64,000 nucleotides of DNA, taken from contig CM051461.1 in assembly GCA_028095005.1 (NCBI GenBank), positions 161,668,574-161,732,573 of the forward strand. Direction: 5' to 3'. Below the pieces are notes generated by a model. That model ran no database searches and was not told the origin of the DNA. It was given only the letters and a program-made list of their open reading frames with translations. This document shows positions 58,478 through 64,000 of the stretch, in pieces (the stretch's first letter is position 1; each line of letters starts with the position of its first letter). This stretch comes from Rhynchospora pubera. Taxonomy: Eukaryota; Streptophyta; Magnoliopsida; Poales; Cyperaceae. Both the position numbers and the translations under genes were made by a program.

Positions 58478-61400
58478 TTACCACACGCCTGCTTCTCTGC
58501 GATCGACACGCACATTTGTTGCTAACTCTTCAACTGGTAGCGGTGTTGCATCGATACCTGTGTATAGAATATATAAAAAAATAATTAATGTAGGTACCAA
58601 ATTAATTCACAAATTAATATAATAATTAATTGATTAATTATATTTATTATAATATTTTACTTGTGGAGAATGATGCTATTTCATCAAATTGATCATATTC
58701 TTCTTCGTCAACGACATCTTCAACGCCCACAATGCGCCTTTTTCCCGGAAGAACGACATGTCGTGAGATGTCGGCTGTACAACGATATAAAAAACTTGCA
58801 TTGCTTGTTTGTTTGCAAGTATGAAAGGGTCATATGCATATCCTAACTTTTTGAAATCAACGGTTGTTATTCCATAATTCTTTTATTTTTTTACTCCACT
58901 ATTGAGAATCCATTTACATTCAAACATAGGTATCTCAAATGCATTATAACCAAGTTTCCAGATTTCTTCAATCCACCCATAATACGGCTCTGATGACTTT
59001 CCATCACTTGATATAGCTTCTATTGTGACTCCGCTATTTTGTACAGTGCTTTTGCCATCTTGTTTCTTTGTATACCAGGTGAATCTATTCAAATCGTACC
59101 CTTGATAGGTGTATACATTTGCATTGGGACCATTTGCAAAGTATTTCACAGTTTCATTATCAGACGGGGATAATTGCACTTTCTTTCTGAACCAATTTAC
59201 AAACTGTATGTTGTGCTCATTGGTGATCCAATTTTCACCTTTTTGAGGATTTTGTTCTCGCAACTCTGCTATATGTTGATCCAAATAAGGAGCCACAACG
59301 GCGACTTGTTGTAAAATTTTAAGATGTTCTTTTTCTCTCTTTTCAAGGTCCAATGTAATTATTTTGAAACCAAGTATACCTTTTCCTAGGAGTCTACCTT
59401 CGTGCCGATTCATCGGCAGGTCAATAGGTGTTAATCCATCTACATAATATGTATAGAAATCAATAACCTCTTTGACCACATATCCTTCGACTATGCTTCC
59501 TTCGGGTCGAGATCTGCTTCGGACTAACCTTTTCAATTGTCCCATTGCTCTTTCAAAAGGGTACATGTACCTCAAAAATATCGGACCACACCACTTAATC
59601 TCCCTGACTAAATGAACGGTCAAATGCACCATTATAACAAAGAATGATGGGGGAAAGTGCATTTCTAGCTCGCATATGGTCTGATACGCATCAGTTTCTA
59701 GCTTAGTCAGTTTTTCAGGATCAATCACTTTGGAGCAAATTTCATTGAAGAAATAATACAACTTAATAATGGAGTTTCGAACCTTTTCCTTAAAACATCC
59801 TCGAATTGCAATCGGTAGCAACTGGGTCAACAACACGTGATAATCATGTGATTTCATTCCAATCAATTTCATATCCTTGATTGATACCTTCCTTGAGATA
59901 TTAGAGGCATAACCAGTTGGAACCTTAATAGACTTCAAGCACAACAATAAACTAAGCTTCTCTTTTCTTGACAGAGTATAAACTGCATCAGGTAACCAAT
60001 CTCGTTTCTTACTGGTATCTGGCTTTGCGGCTAGGTCAATTCGTATCCCCATTTCGACCATATCTTTTCTCACATTAGCATTGTCTACTTTTCCTTGGTT
60101 ATTTAAAATCAAAGCAATCAAAGATTCACAGATATTCTTTATGATGTGAATCGCATCCAAACAATGCCTAACATCCAAATAAGCCCAGTATTCAAGATCC
60201 CAAAATATAGACTTTTTCTTCCAGTTGCCATCCGGAATTTTCTTCGCAAATGGTTTACCCAATTTGATTTTAAGTTCCTTCACCTCTTCGTACATCTGTC
60301 TTTCGCTTTTTGGTATCGGTGCCCTTCGAGTTTCGGTTTTGCCATCAAATTTGGTTTTGTAATCAGTCTGGCGGTATGGGTGATGACGGTTAAGGAACCT
60401 ACGATGTCCCAAATAGACATTCTTTCTACAATTAGATAACCATACAGAATGTGTTTCTTCTTGACAAATAGGACATGCCTTATCTCCTTTGTTCCTATAA
60501 CCTGACAAGTTTCCGTACACGGAAAAATCATTAATCGTGCAAAATATCATCGCCCGTAGGTTGAAATAATTTTTTGAAAAAGCATCGAATAACTTCACCC
60601 CGTCCTTCCACAACTTATCAAGGTCTTCTATTAACGGGACTAAGTGCACATCTATATCATTGCCTGGTTGTTTTGGACCGAAAATCAATAATGGCATCAT
60701 CAGATATCTTCTTTTCATGCACAACCAGGAAGGAAGGTTGTAAATAACCAATAAAACTGGTCATACACTGCGATTGCTGCTCATGAGACCGTAAGGATTC
60801 ATACCATCCGTGCATAGTTCCAATCTCAAATTCCTAGGTTCACTACCAAAATCATTGAAATTACTATTTATGTTCATCCACTGGGGCGAGTCCGCAGGAT
60901 GTCTGAGCATTCTATCTTTCTTTCTGTCTTCTGCATGCCACCTTAATAGTTTAGCATCTCTTGAATTATTGAAGAGACGCTCGAACCTTGGTATTATCGG
61001 CATATACCACAATGTTTTAGCAGCTGGCCTTTTTTACAAGTATCTTCATCATCTTCCAAATCATCGTCCCTTAGTTTGTACCGTGATGCATTACACACTG
61101 GACATTTATTAAGATTCTCGTACTCGTTCCGAAATAATATGCAATCATTCGGACATGCTGCAATCTTCATTACTTCCATATTCAAAGGACATAGTAACTT
61201 TTTGGCCTTATAACATGTATCCGACAATGTATTTTCTGCTGGAAGCATTTCCCGTAAAAGACCAAGCAAAGATGTGAAACTTTTATCGCTCCAATTATTC
61301 TTGGCTTTCAGGTTTTAAAGTTTAAAAACCGTTTTAATTTTTGAAAATTTATCCTGATTACAACAGGGATATAATGGTATATGAGCGTTTTCATCCAATT

Positions 61401-61877
61401 TTGGAAAAATATCTGGAACCTCATCAATAAAACCATCTGGTATTTCATTCATCATCTCATCAAAGCCATTTCCTCTATTATCATTTTCACAATATTGGTC
61501 TTGACTTACATTTTCATCTACAAATACCTCATCCCTTACATCAGTCCCCCAATTATCATCTACAAATACATTTTCATCCACAGATACATTTTCATTGCGC
61601 TAGTCCCAACATTTGAACGATCTTCCAACTTTTTCCCGTGCAAAACCCATTGGAGGTATTTAGGTGTTGTCATCCATCCACGCTCAATCAAATGTGATCT
61701 AATTTTTATACTATCATGTCTCTGCAAGTTAACACACCGTTTACAGGGACATAGAATCCTGGATTTTCCGGTCAACTTTCTATCTTCTTCTGCACATTTT
61801 AAGAACTCTTCAACAACTCCAACAAATTCACCTGATATCTTTGAATATTCATACATATACTTCTCACTCGGATCCAT
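58478..61877 (-). pseudogene. tnp2-type CACTA transposase (degenerate, near full length)
   Basis: The start MDPSEKYMYEYSK at 61877 follows a CAG acceptor. The transposase-associated domain has RILCPCKRCVN and LQWVLHGK. An acidic spacer and LYPCCNQDKF follow, then ACPNDCILFRNEY, CPVCNASRY, GSEPRNLRLELCTDGMNPYG, PSWLCMK, GPKQPGNDIDVHLVPL, CPICQEETHS, RHCLDAIHIIKNICESL, HLTVHLVREIKW, YMYPFERAMGQLKR and the DUF4216-like part YQGYDLNRFTWYTKKQDGK to DPFILANKQAMQVFYI. The final exon starts at about 58560 and ends at TAA 58478. Lesions: a frameshift near 61600, TAA at 61315-61317, a frameshift near 61010, TGA at 60761-60763, TAA at 58883-58885 and a frameshift near 58760. Reading frame 60751-58886 is open for 622 codons. 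About as decayed as the CACTA-1 copy but with the C-terminus kept. Confidence 0.93.
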
Positions 61878-61961
61878 CTGTATAGAAAGAAAATATTTAT
61901 TCAAAAGTCAAAGTTTGGATTTATAGGTTCAATGCATTACATTAGGTTTTTGGTCTGGTTA

Positions 61962-62230
61962 CCATCCTAGCCCGCTCTTTGGATACTCTTGTCTCATTAG
62001 CGAGCGTACGTTAGATCGATGCAATTTGTTGTCTGAGAAAAATTCGGCAGCAATTCTCCTTATGTTCCCTGAATACGCCATCACATCATTGCTCGTGCGT
62101 ACGTATCCGTGGGAAACATAAGGAGAAATGCCGTCGAATTTTTCTCAGACAACAAATTGCATCGATCTAACATGCAACTCGCTATCCTAAATGAGACAAG
62201 ATAGTATCCAAAGAGCAGTACTCCCGACCG
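61962..62230. other. Large hairpin upstream of CACTA-2 tnp2
   Basis: The left arm (61962-62074) pairs with the right arm (about 62112-62222), with blocks CTCTTTGGATAC, TGTCTCATT, TAGATCGATGCAATTTGTTG, GAAAAATTCGRC and CTCCTTATGTTYCC. It is homologous to the CACTA-1 hairpin. Matched differences in both arms (ATCGATGCAATTTGTTGTC here against ATGCAATGTGTTGTG there) keep the pairing. It ends about 85 bp upstream of the tnp2 start. Confidence 0.85.
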
Positions 62231-62273
62231 GGAGTACTGTCCGAGATTAATCCCTAATGGATTAATCTCGGAC
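62216..62273. other. Two small perfect hairpins beside the large one
   Basis: CAGTACTCCC / GGGAGTACTG (62216-62225, 62230-62239) with a 4-base loop, followed directly by GTCCGAGATTAATCC / GGATTAATCTCGGAC (62239-62253, 62259-62273) with a 5-base loop. Neither the 15-bp stem nor its sequence appears at the corresponding place in CACTA-1. Confidence 0.85.
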
Positions 62274-62789
62274 AGGCACGACCTAAAATAGTACAAATTC
62301 CGGCAATTTGGTCCTATATGACAATAAAACTAATATATGCAAATTAATGCCAAATTATATATCTATATATGCACAAAAAATTGAAATTAAAGAGCGTTAA
62401 AATAGAAAATTACCGAAATTGTCTTCTCTTCCACTACGATAGAATAATCTTATCGATCTTCCGAACTCTTCATCTTCTTCTTCCTTTTTATATTCATTAT
62501 CAAATGAAAAAAAAATCAATAAAAAACTAAAATTGCAAAATTAATTAACCATAAATAAAGTTCAGAAAAAATATGGAATATACCTACGAATTTTTTTAAA
62601 TCCTCTATGATCTCCTTTGCTTTCTCTCTTGATTTTTTAATTTTTCAAAAATTTTTGGGATTTTTAGCTATTTTTTTGTGGAGGTTTTAGAAAAGAAAAA
62701 AATTTCGATTTTTAGAGATCTATATAAATGCATATATGGCGGCTATGAACAATGAGAGAGAGAGAGAGCGGAAGTCTTTATTAAATATG

Positions 62790-63328
62790 ATGATAATTTT
62801 TAAGACCGGTTTTTTATAAAAAAAAAAACAGGTCTTAAAAAGATAATGGAAAAAAAATTCAGTTTCTTTTAGAACTGGTTTTTTATAAAAAACCGGTCCT
62901 AAAAATTAATCTTTTAACACCGGTTTTTTTATAAATAACCAGTTTTAAAAAGTTAACTGGAAAAAAAATTTCAATTTCTTTTAGCATCAGTTTTTATAAG
63001 AAATCAGTCTTAAAGATTACTATATTAACACCGGTTTTTTATAAAAAACCGATTTTAAAAAGTTAGCGGGAAAAAAGAAAAATTCAGTTTTTAATAGCAC
63101 CGGTCTTAATATAGTAATCTTTAAGACTGGTTTTTTATAAAAACCGGTGCTATTAAAAAAATGATTTTCAGGTTGATTTTTTGGAACTTAATAGGAACGG
63201 TTTTTTATAAAAATCGGTCTTAATAAAAAATCTGACAATTACAAAAATGCCACGGGATATTTTTACAACCGGATTTTCAAAAAACTGGTGTTATTGTGGC
63301 GGTGCTAAAAATCATTTCTGGCGTAGTG
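62790..63328. repeat. CACTA-2 right subterminal hairpins
   Basis: Eight or more hairpins such as ACCGGTTTTTTATAAAAAAC, AACTGGTTTTTTATAAAAAA and TAACACCGGTTTTTT alternate with short spacers up to the right terminus. The TTTTTTATAAAAAA core makes each unit self-complementary. Confidence 0.88.
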
Positions 63329-63331
63329 TCA

Positions 63332-63972
63332 AGTTACATACATTGAATTTTAATGGGCAATTGACCTATTTGATGAAGCACATATCCAAAATTTTAGTTC
63401 TAAAATTTTGACATAAGTTATGATTCTGTGAATATAGTATATACAGTTAATATTATCAATAGTAACCTATATATCCCTCTTTGGAATGTTACTTTTAATT
63501 TTTCCTTTCTATCATTTTGAGTAGATATATATAAAGATACTTCTATAGTTCTATTATCCCTCTTTATATAGGATCTTTGACGAATTTCCAATTATATTTA
63601 GCATCATGTAGCTAGCACCCTAGGCCTAGAGTTTTTTTTTTTTTTTTTGTCTTTGCGCCATTTAATATTGGTTGAGCACTTAGGATCGAAGAAACAACCA
63701 GCAGGTTATATACAATTTGATGATATATAGTTGCCGGAACAAAGAAACAACAAGCAGTTGTGAACAGCACGTCTGAAGGCTGAAGCACACTCTTGCCTTA
63801 TCCAAATGGAATCTGAAGCGCACTATATACTTGCCTTATCCAAACGAGGTCAAAATTGTTTAGTTCTGCTAGCTAAACGTTATTTTTATTTTATTCTACA
63901 CCCGCAGGATAACGAAACTAAATTGACCTAATTTATTCTGTGCAACAGAAGAACGAACATACGTACTCATCG
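63332..63972. other. Intergenic flank of CACTA-2
   Basis: AT-rich with no gene recognised. A near-repeat occurs at 63780-63850 (GAAGC-CACTCTTGCCTTATCC and GAAGCGCACTATATACTTGC). A poly(T) run lies at 63631-63648. Confidence 0.4.
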
Positions 63973-64000
63973 GGGCGTGTTTGGTTTGGTTGCGAATAAG
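63973..64000. mobile_element. Start of another GGGYGTGTTTGG-ended MITE, cut by the window
   Basis: GGGCGTGTTTGGTTTGG matches the 12-base ends of MITE families A and B at 11 of 12 positions. The GCGAATAAG that follows is closer to family B. The rest is beyond the window. Confidence 0.45.

Larger units (their letters stand above)
48045..63328 (-). mobile_element. CACTA-2 element, 15.3 kb, with nested insertions
   Basis: The left end is CGCTACGCCATA (one base off CACTACGCCA). The right end is the inverse of CACTACGCCAGAAATG. TCA lies on both sides (48042-48044, 63329-63331). Subterminal zones are dense with ACCGGTTTTT / AAAAACCGGT hairpins. Both genes are on the minus strand: tnp2 (61877 to 58478), then the Transposase_24/DUF8039-like/Ulp1-like gene (56691 to about 49120). 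A solo LTR and a hAT element are inserted in the second gene. Without them and their duplications the element is about 10.9 kb, close to CACTA-1. Both genes carry lesions. Confidence 0.93.

Overview
The window is AT-rich plant nuclear DNA dominated by repeats, with one apparently intact host gene. CACTA (En/Spm) elements, MITEs, LINE tails, solo LTRs and a satellite of about 172 bp all indicate an angiosperm. The one convincing host gene is a two-exon CCT-domain gene of the Ghd7 type, a class best known from monocots, so a monocot is my best inference; I cannot name the species.

Layout. 1-6185 is a satellite array (about 34 monomers, with a LINE tail inserted at 3133-3573). 6186-12317 is intergenic sequence with MITEs and a long inverted repeat. 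12321-23102 is CACTA-1 (TSD AAA), holding a decayed tnp2 transposase, a decayed second gene (Transposase_24, DUF8039-like and Ulp1-like regions) and a nested solo LTR. 23106-31318 holds LINE, SINE-like and copia remnants and a cluster of inverted-repeat elements sitting in (TA)n tracts. 31324-33008 is a second solo LTR and 33215-33828 a hAT-type MITE. 34297-39693 is CACTA-3 (TSD TAT), which has no transposase but carries two intact genes with DUF4283-like regions. 39922-40278 holds two exons of a purple acid phosphatase stranded between transposons. 40300-41375 is a Mutator-like foldback element with a MITE inside its target duplication. 45364-47418 is the Ghd7-like gene, with a MITE in its intron. 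48045-63328 is CACTA-2 (TSD TCA, gene order reversed relative to CACTA-1), split by a third solo LTR and a 2.5-kb hAT element.

The three CACTA elements look like one lineage. All have hairpin subterminal repeats, and all carry a doubled GGCTAGCC box just inside one end. CACTA-1 and CACTA-2 also share a hairpin of about 270 bp just upstream of the transposase start. CACTA-2 and CACTA-3 repeat their subterminal hairpins between their two genes. Transposase reading frames in CACTA-1 and CACTA-2 carry stops and frameshifts, whereas both CACTA-3 genes are open. Target-site duplications were found by eye for almost every insertion, so the nesting order is well supported. All domain names come from recognising motifs by eye, not from a database search.
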